Shown one piece after another: positions 27,857-37,715 of a stretch of 64,000 bases of DNA. The notes under the pieces were generated by a model. The model ran no database searches, was not told where the DNA came from, and saw only the letters and a program-made list of their open reading frames with translations. The position numbers and the translations under genes are program-made. Positions within the stretch are counted from its first letter, which is position 1, and each line of letters opens with the position of its first letter. Origin of the DNA: Verrucomicrobiota bacterium (GTDB taxonomy: Bacteria; Verrucomicrobiota; Verrucomicrobiia; Opitutales; Opitutaceae); contig JACRQG010000013.1 of NCBI GenBank assembly GCA_016222805.1, positions 289,296-353,295 of the forward strand, given 5' to 3'.

Positions 27857-29208
27857 TGCCCGCGTCACCTCCGCTCACCTTCCCCCGGGGATTCGTCTGG
27901 GGAGTGGCCACCGCCGCCACCCAGATCGAAGGCGCCGCGCGGCGTGACGGCAAGGGGCCGTCGATTTGGGATACGTTTGCCGGGCGGCCCGGATGCGTGC
28001 GCCATGGCGAGACCCCGGAGCCGGCCTGTGACCACTATCGCCGCTTCCGCTCGGACTTCGCGCTGATGCAGCGCCTCGGCATCCGGCACTACCGGCTCTC
28101 GGTTGCCTGGCCGCGCCTCTTCCCGGAAGGTCGCGGCCGGCCGAACCAGAAGGGGATCGACTTCTATTGCCGGCTCCTGGACGCGATGACGGCGCATGGA
28201 ATCACCCCGTGGGTGACGATGTTCCACTGGGATCTGCCCGAGGCGCTTGAAGCCGAAGGCGGGTGGCGGGTGCGGGCGACCACCGACGCGTTTGGCGCCT
28301 ACGCCGACACCCTGGTCCGCGCCTTTTCCCCGTGGGTACGTCACTGGATCACCTTGAACGAGATCGTGTGCTTCACCCGTTACGGGCACGGCGGGGGCGA
28401 CAAGGCCCCGGGAACGAGGGAGACGGAGCAGGTGATCAACCAAACCTATCATCACGCGCTGCTCTGCCATGGTCATGGAGTGCGGGCCGTGCGGGAACAT
28501 GGTCGGCGCGGGGCCCGGGTGGGCCTCGCCGACAATCCGGTCGTGCCGATTCCGTTCACCGAGACCGCGGAGGACATCGCCGCCGCTCGTGCTGCTTTTG
28601 TGGCCGAGAATATCCGGGTGCTGGATCCGATCTTTCGCGGACGTTACGCGCCGGCCTACCTGCGGGCGGCGGGCCGCGATCGCCCGCTCGTCGCCCGCGG
28701 AGATCTCGCACAGATCGCGCTCCCAACCGACTTTCTCGGCCTCAACCTCTACACCGGGTATTTCGTGCGGGCGGGTCGGAAGGGAAAACCGGAACGGCTT
28801 CCGCTGCCGCCGGGATTTCCCCGGGCGGACAGCCCGTGGCTGCACCTGATGCCGCAGGCCTTGCATTGGGGACCGCGCCACGCGCACGAAACCTACGGGG
28901 CCACATCGTTGTACGTGACGGAAAACGGCGCCGGGTACGATGAACCCGACACTTGCACGGAGGCGCTCCCCGATCTGCACCGGCGCGAATATGTCCGCCA
29001 GTGCCTCGCCGAGCTCCATCGCGCCATCGCCGTGGGGGCGCCGGTGCGGGGCTATTTCCTCTGGTCGTTCATGGACAATTACGAGTGGCAGGATGGCTAC
29101 GGGCGTCGGTTCGGGATCGTGCACGTAAATTTCAAGACCCAGCGCCGTACCCCGAAACTCAGCGCCGCGTGGTACCGCGCGGTCATGCAGTCCAATCGTG
29201 TGGTCTAA
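27856..29208 (+). CDS. GH1 family beta-glycosidase
   Basis: The 450-residue protein is a complete family 1 enzyme. It has FPRGFVWGVATAATQIEGA at the N-terminus, HWDLPEAL, the acid/base Glu169 in TLNEI, the nucleophile Glu356 in YVTENGAG, and the C-terminal WSFMDNYEWQDGY. GH1 usually reads T-x-N-E-P at the acid/base; here Pro is Ile, while the Glu is intact. No signal peptide is present, so it cleaves beta-glycosides (glucosides, galactosides or similar) after import. Its ATG overlaps the binding-protein stop as TGATG. Confidence 0.9.
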   Translation: MPASPPLTFPRGFVWGVATAATQIEGAARRDGKGPSIWDTFAGRPGCVRHGETPEPACDHYRRFRSDFALMQRLGIRHYRLSVAWPRLFPEGRGRPNQKGIDFYCRLLDAMTAHGITPWVTMFHWDLPEALEAEGGWRVRATTDAFGAYADTLVRAFSPWVRHWITLNEIVCFTRYGHGGGDKAPGTRETEQVINQTYHHALLCHGHGVRAVREHGRRGARVGLADNPVVPIPFTETAEDIAAARAAFVAENIRVLDPIFRGRYAPAYLRAAGRDRPLVARGDLAQIALPTDFLGLNLYTGYFVRAGRKGKPERLPLPPGFPRADSPWLHLMPQALHWGPRHAHETYGATSLYVTENGAGYDEPDTCTEALPDLHRREYVRQCLAELHRAIAVGAPVRGYFLWSFMDNYEWQDGYGRRFGIVHVNFKTQRRTPKLSAAWYRAVMQSNRVV

Positions 29209-29326
29209 CCTGGAGGTTTGATGCACTCCCTTTCACCTGCGCGCGCAATCTCCGTCCGCCCTTCGGGCGCGGTACTCATCCTTCGGGCGATAGAATCATC
29301 GGAATAGCGGGCCGCCGTCCTTGCGC

Positions 29327-30991
29327 ATGCCAGCATCTGCACTCACGCCCTCCTGGTTGCCCCGCCGCGGCCGTCCGATCGAGCGCCCGCTGGAATTGAT
29401 GTATTCCATCCCCGCGGTCGCGCTGGCGGACCATCCGGATTGGCTCGACCGCGTGCTCGACTATCCGACCGGGCAGTTGTCGCGCTGGGTGCAGGTGCAC
29501 CACGGCCATCTCTTTGAACTCGCGCCGCTGCCGCGCTGGTCCGTGCCGGGGCATGTGGTCAACGCCCAGAGGCAGGAAGTGCTCCGGCGGACCATCGAGC
29601 GCTGCCATGCCCGCCGCGTGCGTGTTGCCTGGATGGTTGGCAAGCTGACGCCGCCGGCCGGACTGCTCGCCGCCCATCCGGCGCTGGCGGATCTGCATAC
29701 CGGAGCCTACTGGCTGCTGGTGGAGGAAGCGGTGGGCGAGATTCTGGCGGCGCTGCCCGGGCTCGATGAATTTTCGGTCTACCTGTTCGAATCGCCCCCC
29801 TTCCTCGATGCGCACCACTTCTTCGGCGGTTTTCATCATGGCAGCGAGGCGTCGGCCTGGCCGTATCTGGCTCCCGCGGATCTGCTCCGGGCCCTGTTGC
29901 AGGCGATGTCCCGGGCCTGCCGGCGGGCGGGGCGGTCCTTCAGCGTGCTCACGCATGTCTGGTACCCGTTCCAGGAACAAATCCTCGCCGCGGCCCTCGG
30001 GGACTGGCCCGACGACCTGCCGCTGCTGCTGGAACACAACTACAGCACGGGCGACTTCAACCCCCACCTGCCTGAAAACGCGCTGCTCGCCTCGCGACCG
30101 CACCTGCGCCACGGGTTGCTTTTCTGCGGCGGACTCGAATATGCGGGGCTCGGCGAGATTCCCTTTTGCTGTCCGGAACTGATGCAGGAACGGATCGCCT
30201 CGGCCTGGGATCACACCCCGCGGCTGGAGCGGCTGTCCTTCCGCCCGATCTGGGAGGATCGCTGCCTCCTCGGCACCCCCAACGAGGTCAACCTCGCAGC
30301 CGCCGTCGCCCTGGCGGCGAACCCGTGGCAGGACACCGATGGGCTCTGGCTCGCCTGGGCCAGACCGCATTTTGGCGCCGGGGCGCCTGCGGCCATCGCT
30401 GCCTTGCAGGAGGCTGCGGCGGCGAATCTGGCGGTCTTCTTCCAGGGTGGCACGCGGACGAACGACCACAGTGCGCTGCCGGGGTTCGACTATCTCCGCA
30501 GCCGGGCGTTCAACTACGGCAAGGCGTTGATCGAATGGCAGCCGACGCCCCGGGTAAAGCAGGACCTCTGGGAAATGCTCATCGCGCCCGGTGACCGCGC
30601 CCTGCGGCGCAATCGCGAGCTTCATGCCGGAGCGGAAGCAGCCGCCGCCCGCGCCGGCGCCGTCCTGGCCGCGTTGCCCTCGGATTTGCGGACCAGCAGC
30701 GGGCTTCCGCTCGGGCAGGGCCTCGATCTCCTGCGCGAGTGGATTCGCGTGCACCGCAGGCAGATGGAGGCGCTGCTGCGTTGGCGGCGACACACCCTGG
30801 CTCCGGAGGGCGGGGAGCTCCCGGAACTGGAGCAAGTGCTGGCCCAACTGGACGCCGGCGCCGCGGCGCTGGAGGCTGCCGACCCGCCGGTGAGCCCATT
30901 GATCGCGCCGGCGCGGGTGCGTCGCTTCACCACCGAGTTGCGCCGCGCGCTCGCCGCGACACCGGCGACCGAAGTTCCTCCTCCCCCGTGA
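29327..30991 (+). CDS. GH67-like TIM-barrel protein, paralogue 2
   Basis: The 554-residue cytoplasmic protein is related to the one at 22.3 kb. DFNPHLPENALL (243-254) and LEYAG (270-274) match DWHPFYPSNPLL and HEYEG there, with the same 16-residue offset. Other blocks are SVYLFESPPFLDAHHFFGG, HVWYPFQEQIL and WLAWARPHFGAGAP. A helical C-terminus follows (RELHAGAEAAAARAGAVLAA). I use the ATG at 29327; a TTG two codons upstream is also open. It is coupled to the permease gene by a GTGA overlap. It is probably a glycosidase for the imported sugar; no biochemical claim beyond fold resemblance is justified. Confidence 0.55.
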   Translation: MPASALTPSWLPRRGRPIERPLELMYSIPAVALADHPDWLDRVLDYPTGQLSRWVQVHHGHLFELAPLPRWSVPGHVVNAQRQEVLRRTIERCHARRVRVAWMVGKLTPPAGLLAAHPALADLHTGAYWLLVEEAVGEILAALPGLDEFSVYLFESPPFLDAHHFFGGFHHGSEASAWPYLAPADLLRALLQAMSRACRRAGRSFSVLTHVWYPFQEQILAAALGDWPDDLPLLLEHNYSTGDFNPHLPENALLASRPHLRHGLLFCGGLEYAGLGEIPFCCPELMQERIASAWDHTPRLERLSFRPIWEDRCLLGTPNEVNLAAAVALAANPWQDTDGLWLAWARPHFGAGAPAAIAALQEAAAANLAVFFQGGTRTNDHSALPGFDYLRSRAFNYGKALIEWQPTPRVKQDLWEMLIAPGDRALRRNRELHAGAEAAAARAGAVLAALPSDLRTSSGLPLGQGLDLLREWIRVHRRQMEALLRWRRHTLAPEGGELPELEQVLAQLDAGAAALEAADPPVSPLIAPARVRRFTTELRRALAATPATEVPPPP

Positions 30992-31938
30992 AACCCCGCC
31001 TCTCCGCTGCCCAGGCTCGCCGCGAATGGCGGCTCTATCTGTTTGTCGTGCCCTCGCTCGTCATGGTGGCGACCTTTGCCTATTTTCCGGCGGCGAGCGC
31101 CATCTACCATTCGTTCTTCGAGTGGCAGGGAGGCGACGCGAAGCAATTCATCGGCCTCGCCAACTTCCAGCGCCTGCTGAATGACGCGGTGCTCTGGGAC
31201 TCGTTTGGCACGGTCGCGCTCCTGATTCTCTTCAACCTCTTCAAGATGATCCCGGCGATTCTCCTCGCCGTGCTCATCCACCGGTTGAAGAGCGAGCGCT
31301 GGCAGTACGCCTACCGCGCCATGCTGGTGGTGCCGATGATCGTGCCCCATCTCGTCACGCTTTTCATCTGGAAGTTCTTCTTCGATCCCAATCTCGGCAT
31401 CCTCAACCGCGTGCTCGACGCCACGGGCGGCAAGGTGCTCCTCGTGTGGCTGGATCAGAACGTCTTCCATTGGCAGGTTTTCTTCGAACGGATTCCCATC
31501 GGCTGGCTCTCCCAGCCTGAGTTGATCCTGCCCTCGCTCTTCCTCTGGGGCTTTCCGTGGATCGGGGCGGTCGGCGTGCTCATCTACCTCGCCGGCCTGC
31601 AGTCGATTGGCACCGAGGTTTATGAGGCGGCGGAACTCGATGGCGTGGGGCCGATCGGAAAGTTCTTTTACATCGAACTGCCGCTGATTCTGACGCAGGT
31701 CCGGCTCAATCTCACCCTGCTCATCATCAGCACGCTGCAGGGTTACGGCTTGCAGTTGCTCCTGCTCGGCGACGCCGGCGGACCCGGGGGCCGCGGCATG
31801 ACACCCGGGCTGTGGATGTACAACCGCGCCTTCATCGCGGGCGAATTCGGCTATGCCTGCGCCGTTGGCATGCTGTTGTTCACCGTCATTCTGCTCCTGA
31901 CCTGGATCAACCACCGCCTGGTGCGGGTGGAAAAATGA
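30988..31938 (+). CDS. Sugar ABC transporter permease (MalF/UgpA type)
   Basis: The 316-residue permease has six predicted membrane segments. The first is YLFVVPSLVMVATFAYFPA. The cytoplasmic EAA coupling loop reads EVYEAAELDGVGPIGKFFYIELP and is followed by LLIISTLQGYGLQLLLLG. The start is the GTG at 30988, which overlaps the previous stop as GTGA; the frame upstream is antisense-like. With the next gene it forms the channel of a CUT1-type oligosaccharide importer. Its stop overlaps the next start as ATGA. Confidence 0.9.
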   Translation: MKPRLSAAQARREWRLYLFVVPSLVMVATFAYFPAASAIYHSFFEWQGGDAKQFIGLANFQRLLNDAVLWDSFGTVALLILFNLFKMIPAILLAVLIHRLKSERWQYAYRAMLVVPMIVPHLVTLFIWKFFFDPNLGILNRVLDATGGKVLLVWLDQNVFHWQVFFERIPIGWLSQPELILPSLFLWGFPWIGAVGVLIYLAGLQSIGTEVYEAAELDGVGPIGKFFYIELPLILTQVRLNLTLLIISTLQGYGLQLLLLGDAGGPGGRGMTPGLWMYNRAFIAGEFGYACAVGMLLFTVILLLTWINHRLVRVEK

Positions 31939-32789
31939 GCGCCCCGGTCTCAACCCGTCCGGGCCGGGCCGGCCGCCTCGCCGCCGTGCTGCCGCACGTC
32001 GTGATCGGCGCCATCCTCCTGATCGAGTTCTTTCCCCTCTACATGATGCTGCAGGTGGCCTTCAAGGACAACGCCGCCTTCATCGACAACCCCTGGCTGC
32101 CCGCTCCGCTGGCCGACTGGCGCTGGGAAAACTGGTGGTTCGCGCTGAATCTGATCGGACCCTACGTCGCCAACACGGTCTTCGTTGCCGTCACGGGCAC
32201 GGTGTGTTCGGTCGCGCTGGCCGTGCTTGGCGCCTACTTTTTCGCGCGCTACCGCCTGCCCGGCAGCGGCGTGCTGTGGTCGCTCTTCATGGTGCTCATG
32301 CTGCTGCCGGGCATCGCCAACCTGGTGCCCCTCTTCACCCTCCTGAAGGAGCTTTCCCTCCTCAACACGCTCTGGGCCCTCATCGCCGTCGGCGTCGCGG
32401 GAGGCCAGGTGTTCAATCTTTTCGTGTTGCGCAATTTCATCGAGGACCTGCCCAAGGACCTTTTCGAGGCGGCGGAAATGGACGGGGCCGGTCATCTGCA
32501 GCAAATCCGCCACATCGTCGTCCCCATGTCTCGCTCGATCCTCGGGACGCTCGCCATCATGGCGTTTCTCGGCAAATGGAACGAATTTCTCCTGCCGCTC
32601 GTGATCCTGCGGGATCGGGAACTTTTCACCCTCGGCGTCGGCCTGATCTACCTCGACGGCGAGTACGTGAAACAGTGGGGGCAGATCATGGCCGCCTACT
32701 GCTTCGCCGCCCTGCCGCTGATCATCCTCTTCCTTTTCACCATGCGCCTCTTCGTCAAGGGCCTCTCTCAGGGGGCCATCAAAGGCTGA
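31935..32789 (+). CDS. Sugar ABC transporter permease (MalG/UgpE type)
   Basis: The 284-residue second permease of the CUT1 importer has membrane segments beginning VLPHVVIGAILLIEFFPLYMML. Its EAA loop reads DLFEAAEMDGAGHLQQIRHIVVP. The late segment IMAFLGKWNEFLLPLVIL is typical of MalG-type subunits. Its ATG overlaps the stop of the first permease (ATGA), and the ATPase gene starts 6 bases after its own stop. Confidence 0.91.
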   Translation: MSAPVSTRPGRAGRLAAVLPHVVIGAILLIEFFPLYMMLQVAFKDNAAFIDNPWLPAPLADWRWENWWFALNLIGPYVANTVFVAVTGTVCSVALAVLGAYFFARYRLPGSGVLWSLFMVLMLLPGIANLVPLFTLLKELSLLNTLWALIAVGVAGGQVFNLFVLRNFIEDLPKDLFEAAEMDGAGHLQQIRHIVVPMSRSILGTLAIMAFLGKWNEFLLPLVILRDRELFTLGVGLIYLDGEYVKQWGQIMAAYCFAALPLIILFLFTMRLFVKGLSQGAIKG

Positions 32790-32795
32790 ACTTCC

Positions 32796-33914
<1,119 letters not shown>

Positions 33915-34243
33915 AACCGAGGCGGAAGGACTCGCCGGAGGAGACCGGCGGAACTGTGAACTCGGACCGTGAGGAGGCTGAGCCGGAGTGAGGCGAGGGA
34001 AACGGAAGGGCAGGGAGGAAGGGACGGCGATCCTGCGGGACCAAACAACCGTCGGTGGGCTGGAGGTCCGGAAAGGACGGGGTTGCCTGCTTGGTGTTTG
34101 TGGGTGGCTCGGAGTGGTGGACCACCACGCTCATCACCGCGACCAGCGGCGCTGAGCCCTGGGGTTTGGGTTGGGGCTCAGGCGCCAATCGCCTCCCACC
34201 TCCCCAACGCCTGACCCGTGTTGCAGGCGAAGGACGAGGGGTA
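33915..34243. other. Convergent intergenic region
   Basis: The region lies between the 3' ends of the plus-strand import operon and the minus-strand lipoprotein gene. It has a hairpin CGCCGG-AGGAGA-CCGGCG at 33933-33950. No gene is seen. Confidence 0.45.
33933..33950 (+). terminator. Hairpin after import operon
   Basis: A perfect 6-bp GC stem with a 6-base loop starts 18 bases after the ATPase stop codon. There is no T-tract, so it is a weak terminator candidate at best. Confidence 0.3.
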
Positions 34244-35011
34244 TCACGGCGCAGGCGTGGTAGGCGAGGTCGAAGGCAGATGGAGATGGGCGAGTGTCGC
34301 GAGGTCGACGAGAACCTCGAATCGCTCGTCCCCACTCCGGCACCGGACCACCAGTTGCCGCGGGCCGGGGGTGATCGGAAAAAACAGGCTCCCTTGTGTG
34401 ATCTGCGCGGGCACCAGCGTTGCGGGCAACTTCAAGCGACGGCGATCGAACTCGCGTTCGACCTCGTGACGACTGGAGACGTTGCGATAGATGCTGCCGC
34501 CTACCAGCACGGGAAGGGCAACAATGCCACCGAGCGCCGCCCCGCCAATTGCTGCCAAGCCCGATCCGCCGATCGCCGCACCGATGCCAGCGGCCACCGT
34601 AATCGCGCCCAGGCCGCTGCCGATTTGGACCGTGACGTCCTTGGCCAGGCCAAAGCGTTTTTCCGCGAGCGTGCGGCTCTGCTTTTCGAGTTCCCACGGG
34701 TCAACGCCGGAGACCATGGGAGTCCCGGCGAGGCCGGTCAGTTCAGTGCTTTCGACGATCAACGGCGCCTCCCCGCGGTTGGCGAGTGCTACGATGTATT
34801 CGTCCCAATAGGCCTCCCGCTTCCATGAACCTTGTCCCTGGAAAACAATGACGCTACGTACGGTGGCTTGAGCGGAAGCCCGCTCGGCGGTGAGTTGCGG
34901 GGCGACGGGAGGAGAAGTGCCAGCGTCCTTGGTGAGTTTGTAGCGTGACGAAACACAGCCGGAAGAGGCGATCGTCGCGGCGGCCAAGGCAAGCGAGAGG
35001 ACCCGTTTCAT
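34244..35011 (-). CDS. Hypothetical lipoprotein with glycine-zipper-like segment
   Basis: The 255-residue protein has a lipoprotein signal (VLSLALAAATIASSGC, Cys18). The middle part holds a glycine/alanine-rich hydrophobic stretch of about 50 residues with GSGLGAITVAAGIGAAIGG and GLAAIGGAALGGIVALPVLVGG, resembling a glycine zipper or hairpin membrane insertion. The flanks look like small beta domains (SVIVFQGQGSWKREAYWDEYIVALANRG, SLFFPITPGPRQLVVRCR). I do not recognise a family. It stands alone, convergent with the import operon. Confidence 0.7.
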   Translation of the reverse strand: MKRVLSLALAAATIASSGCVSSRYKLTKDAGTSPPVAPQLTAERASAQATVRSVIVFQGQGSWKREAYWDEYIVALANRGEAPLIVESTELTGLAGTPMVSGVDPWELEKQSRTLAEKRFGLAKDVTVQIGSGLGAITVAAGIGAAIGGSGLAAIGGAALGGIVALPVLVGGSIYRNVSSRHEVEREFDRRRLKLPATLVPAQITQGSLFFPITPGPRQLVVRCRSGDERFEVLVDLATLAHLHLPSTSPTTPAP

Positions 35012-35435
35012 CAGGGTGGGGCGGGGTGTTGAGAAAGCGCAGTCTTTGGTGGTTGGGGGGGACCCCGGGTGGCTCTGCTCTCAACGCTGCTGGCTCTGTC
35101 GGCGCAGAGGACTACTGTCACCACAACGCAAAGGTTGGAAGGAGAATTGATCTTCAGGGAGCGAGCGTGGAGGGCGGGGCGCAGGGCCTTGCTCAATGAT
35201 CGGAAGTGCCACGCGCCGCCGGTCGCCCCCTGTGCGTTTTCCCGTTCCGCATTCGTTGGATCTTGGAACACCCGGATTCCGTCTTGGCGGGCTCCGTTTG
35301 CGGCCTGCTATTCGGGAATAACGAACCCAGCGATACGGCAGTCTGCGCCGCCGGCCCGACCAATTCGGTCAAGAGTCAAGGCCTGCCGCATTTGGCGTTC
35401 CCTTGGGGGGGGAGTTGTTGGGATTTGGGCCAGAA
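35012..35435. other. Intergenic region, no gene seen
   Basis: There are only low-quality open frames in both directions. It adjoins the oxidoreductase remnant at 35436 and may contain more fully eroded sequence of the same origin, but nothing recognisable remains. Confidence 0.4.
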
Positions 35436-35739
35436 CTACACCCGCGGCGTCACGCCGGGAATTGCCACGGGGTCGACCGGCAGTGCGCCCGGTGTGTATT
35501 TGGGGGCGCGTGAGATCGAGTGTCGGGGCGTTGAGCACCCAGTCCCACTTCAGCGCGCGGCCGGTGTAGGCAGATATCTTCCGGCCGCGCAGGTCGGTGA
35601 TGTGTCCCGGCGACCGATCGGTGTTGATGGCGCCCGTGGCACAGACCACCCGTGCGCCCACCCGCGGCGCCGGGCCCTGGATTTGCGAGCACATGGCACG
35701 ACACGCCCGCGCGTCCGGCGGCGATCTCGTTCCGGTCAC
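35436..35739 (-). pseudogene. Decayed C-terminal fragment of an oxidoreductase (Gfo/Idh/MocA-like)
   Basis: On the minus strand one frame reads AINTDRSPGHITDLRGRKI then SAYTGRALKWDWVLNAPTLDL (the second motif is about 35540-35600). A different frame then reads PVAIPGVTPRV and stops at 35436-35438. The (A/R)xTGxxLxWDxxLNxxxLDL pattern and a PVA(I/V)PGVT ending are familiar from the C-termini of Verrucomicrobial and Planctomycetal Gfo/Idh/MocA oxidoreductases. The two pieces are joined only by a frameshift near 35485, and no N-terminal domain exists upstream, where the next gene's leader begins. It therefore looks like a truncated, frameshifted remnant. The family call is from memory. Confidence 0.45.
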
Positions 35740-35868
35740 GGTCCAACCGACGGAGCAGGCCGCGTCTCACCGTCTCGCCCCGGAGCGGCGCATTTTTTTC
35801 CAGAATACGTTTTCGTTTTAACGCCGGAGCGCCAGAAACAAGACTCTGCTCCGCAACTCCCGCCCTGC

Positions 35869-37458
35869 ATGAAAGCTCAGTTCCTGGTTGCCCTCATCCT
35901 GTTCGCCCGCGGCGCGCTGGGCGCGGCACCCGCCGCGACGCCGCTCCGGCTGTCCCGCGAGGATTATGTCGATCGCGTCAACGCGATCTGGCACGGCCAG
36001 ATCGTTGCGGTGTCGCTCACCCTGCCGTTCGAACACAAGACGGCGGCCGTGGAACCGGTGCGCGTCTTTCCCAAGCGCTACACCCAGGGTTGGGTCGACG
36101 ACGACTGGTACTATGAGATGTGCGCAGTGCGCGGCTTTGAGAAGTATGGCATCGGCATGACCGCGGACCAGCTCGGGCAGCAGTGGCTCGAGAACAACTG
36201 CGGCTCGTATGGCTCGAGCGCCGTCGCGCTGCAGAATCTGCGCCGCGGCATCAAGGGGTCCGAGGCCGGCCACCCCCGCTACAACCGCGTGTGGTGGACG
36301 ATCGGGCCGGTGTTCAGCGCCGACCTCTACGGGGCGTTGGCGCCGGGCATGCCGAACGTCGCGGCCCGCATGGCCCGCGAATTCGGGCACCTCAACGGGT
36401 ATGCCGAGGCGGTGGATGGGGCGGTTTTGTTCGCCGGAGCCATCAGTCTCGGATTTGTCGAACGGGACGTCCGGGCCGTGCTGCGGCAGGCGGTGCAACT
36501 GGTGCATCCGAGTTCACCTTACCGGCTGTGCGTCGAGTCGGCGATCGCCCTGGCCGAGGCCGGCCACTCCTTCGACGAGGTCGTCAACCACGTCGAGGAT
36601 CGCTGGCACATCGAGTATCCGGCCACCAACAACGCCGTGCCCAACGGAGGCATCGCGGCCGCGGCGCTCTGGTTTGGCGAAGGCGACTTCTGGAAGACCG
36701 TCGACCTGGCGTGCCGGGCGGCGGACTTCACCGATACCGACAATAGCGCCGCGTCCGCCGTCTCCGTGCTGGCGGCGATGCACGGCATGAAGGCGCTGCC
36801 GGCGGAGCTCGTGGCGCAGCTGGACGACCGCATCGTCGGCACCGAGATGAACCGGGTGAAATTCACCCCGCCGGTGGATGAGAAGATCAGTGTGCTGGCG
36901 CGCCGCACGGCGGCGATCGGCGAGAAGATAGTCCTCGCCCACGCGGGCCAGGCGGTGGGGCACGATCTCCTCGTCGCAGTGCAGACGCCCGAGACGCAGC
37001 CGGCCGAGCGTTTCGTCCTGGCCGATCTCATGCGGTACTGGAATCTGGAGTGGCGGCTGGAACGTGCCGGCTTTGGCGGCGATGGCGCCGGCGCCATGCG
37101 TGGTGTGCGGGGCATCACCTATCTGGACGGCGAAGTCCTGGCCACCTATCCGCGCGACGAGATTCGCGGGTTGGTCCTTCGTCGCACCGTCCGGCTAGGC
37201 CAGGCCCCCCGGCTCTCGTTCGAGGTGGCCGCCGATCCGGGGAAGGCCTGGGAGCTGAACGTTTATGTCGGCAACCGGCAGATCCACCAACGGATCGTCA
37301 GCGGCGCAAAAGCGACGCGCGAGTTTGCGCAACTCGACTTCGACCTCTCCGAGCAGGCCGGGCGGGAAGTCTCCCTGCGCCTCTATCAGCGCGTCCTGAT
37401 GCCGGGAACCACCCACCTGCCTGGAAACGCCTACTGGCGAAGGCTGGAAATCAAGTGA
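35869..37458 (+). CDS. Secreted ADP-ribosylglycohydrolase-family protein
   Basis: The 529-residue protein has a signal peptide (FLVALILFARGALGAAP). The all-helical ADP-ribosylglycohydrolase (DraG/ARH) fold is indicated by the N-terminal acidic metal site DDDWYYEM (77-84) and the C-terminal site TDTDNSAA (288-295), with ERGI/AGH-type blocks between. The classical motifs are DDT and DTDT. After about residue 420 comes a beta-sandwich tail (RLGQAPRLSFEVAADPGKAWELNVYVG). Classical members remove ADP-ribose in the cytoplasm. Export, the extra domain and the sugar-gene context suggest a repurposed glycosidase. The frame is open far upstream, but the signal peptide fixes the start at 35869. Confidence 0.75.
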   Translation: MKAQFLVALILFARGALGAAPAATPLRLSREDYVDRVNAIWHGQIVAVSLTLPFEHKTAAVEPVRVFPKRYTQGWVDDDWYYEMCAVRGFEKYGIGMTADQLGQQWLENNCGSYGSSAVALQNLRRGIKGSEAGHPRYNRVWWTIGPVFSADLYGALAPGMPNVAARMAREFGHLNGYAEAVDGAVLFAGAISLGFVERDVRAVLRQAVQLVHPSSPYRLCVESAIALAEAGHSFDEVVNHVEDRWHIEYPATNNAVPNGGIAAAALWFGEGDFWKTVDLACRAADFTDTDNSAASAVSVLAAMHGMKALPAELVAQLDDRIVGTEMNRVKFTPPVDEKISVLARRTAAIGEKIVLAHAGQAVGHDLLVAVQTPETQPAERFVLADLMRYWNLEWRLERAGFGGDGAGAMRGVRGITYLDGEVLATYPRDEIRGLVLRRTVRLGQAPRLSFEVAADPGKAWELNVYVGNRQIHQRIVSGAKATREFAQLDFDLSEQAGREVSLRLYQRVLMPGTTHLPGNAYWRRLEIK

Positions 37459-37491
37459 AGTGCAGGCCGACCTCAGGACCAAGGGTGTGAG

Positions 37492-37692
37492 GTGACGATC
37501 CTCGAAGAGCTCTGTAACCCGCGGCTCGAACTCTGGCGCGGCGCGGAGCAGATCGTCCTGAACGACAATTGGTGGGATGCGCCCGACGCTGCGATTCTCG
37601 CCACACTCCCGCCAGGGGCCTACTCCGCGGTCGTGCGCGGCACCGGTGCGGCCCAGGGAATCGGTCTGGTCGAAATCTATCTTCTCCCGTGA
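37492..37692 (+). pseudogene. Orphan fragment of the NDNW...LVEVYE beta domain
   Basis: The 66 residues encoded here include NPRLELWRGAEQIVLNDNWW and LPPGAYSAVVRGTGAAQGIG, then LVEIYLLP. They match the terminal domain of the beta-helix protein at 43-46 kb (DPRLEVF ... NDN ... PPGSYTAQVSG ... ALVEVYELP) but lack about 20-25 residues in the middle. The fragment lies 33 bases after the ADP-ribosylglycohydrolase stop and in the same reading frame, with no separate signal or catalytic part. A relic is more likely than a functional gene; stop-codon read-through would append it to the upstream protein. Confidence 0.55.
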
Positions 37693-37715
37693 CGCGTCCG
37701 GCGCATGCTCCGCCA

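Noticed and set aside
35206..35868. N-terminal extension of the ADP-ribosylglycohydrolase gene
   Set aside because: The added sequence has no protein-like pattern, precedes a clear signal peptide, and overlaps the decayed oxidoreductase fragment on the other strand.
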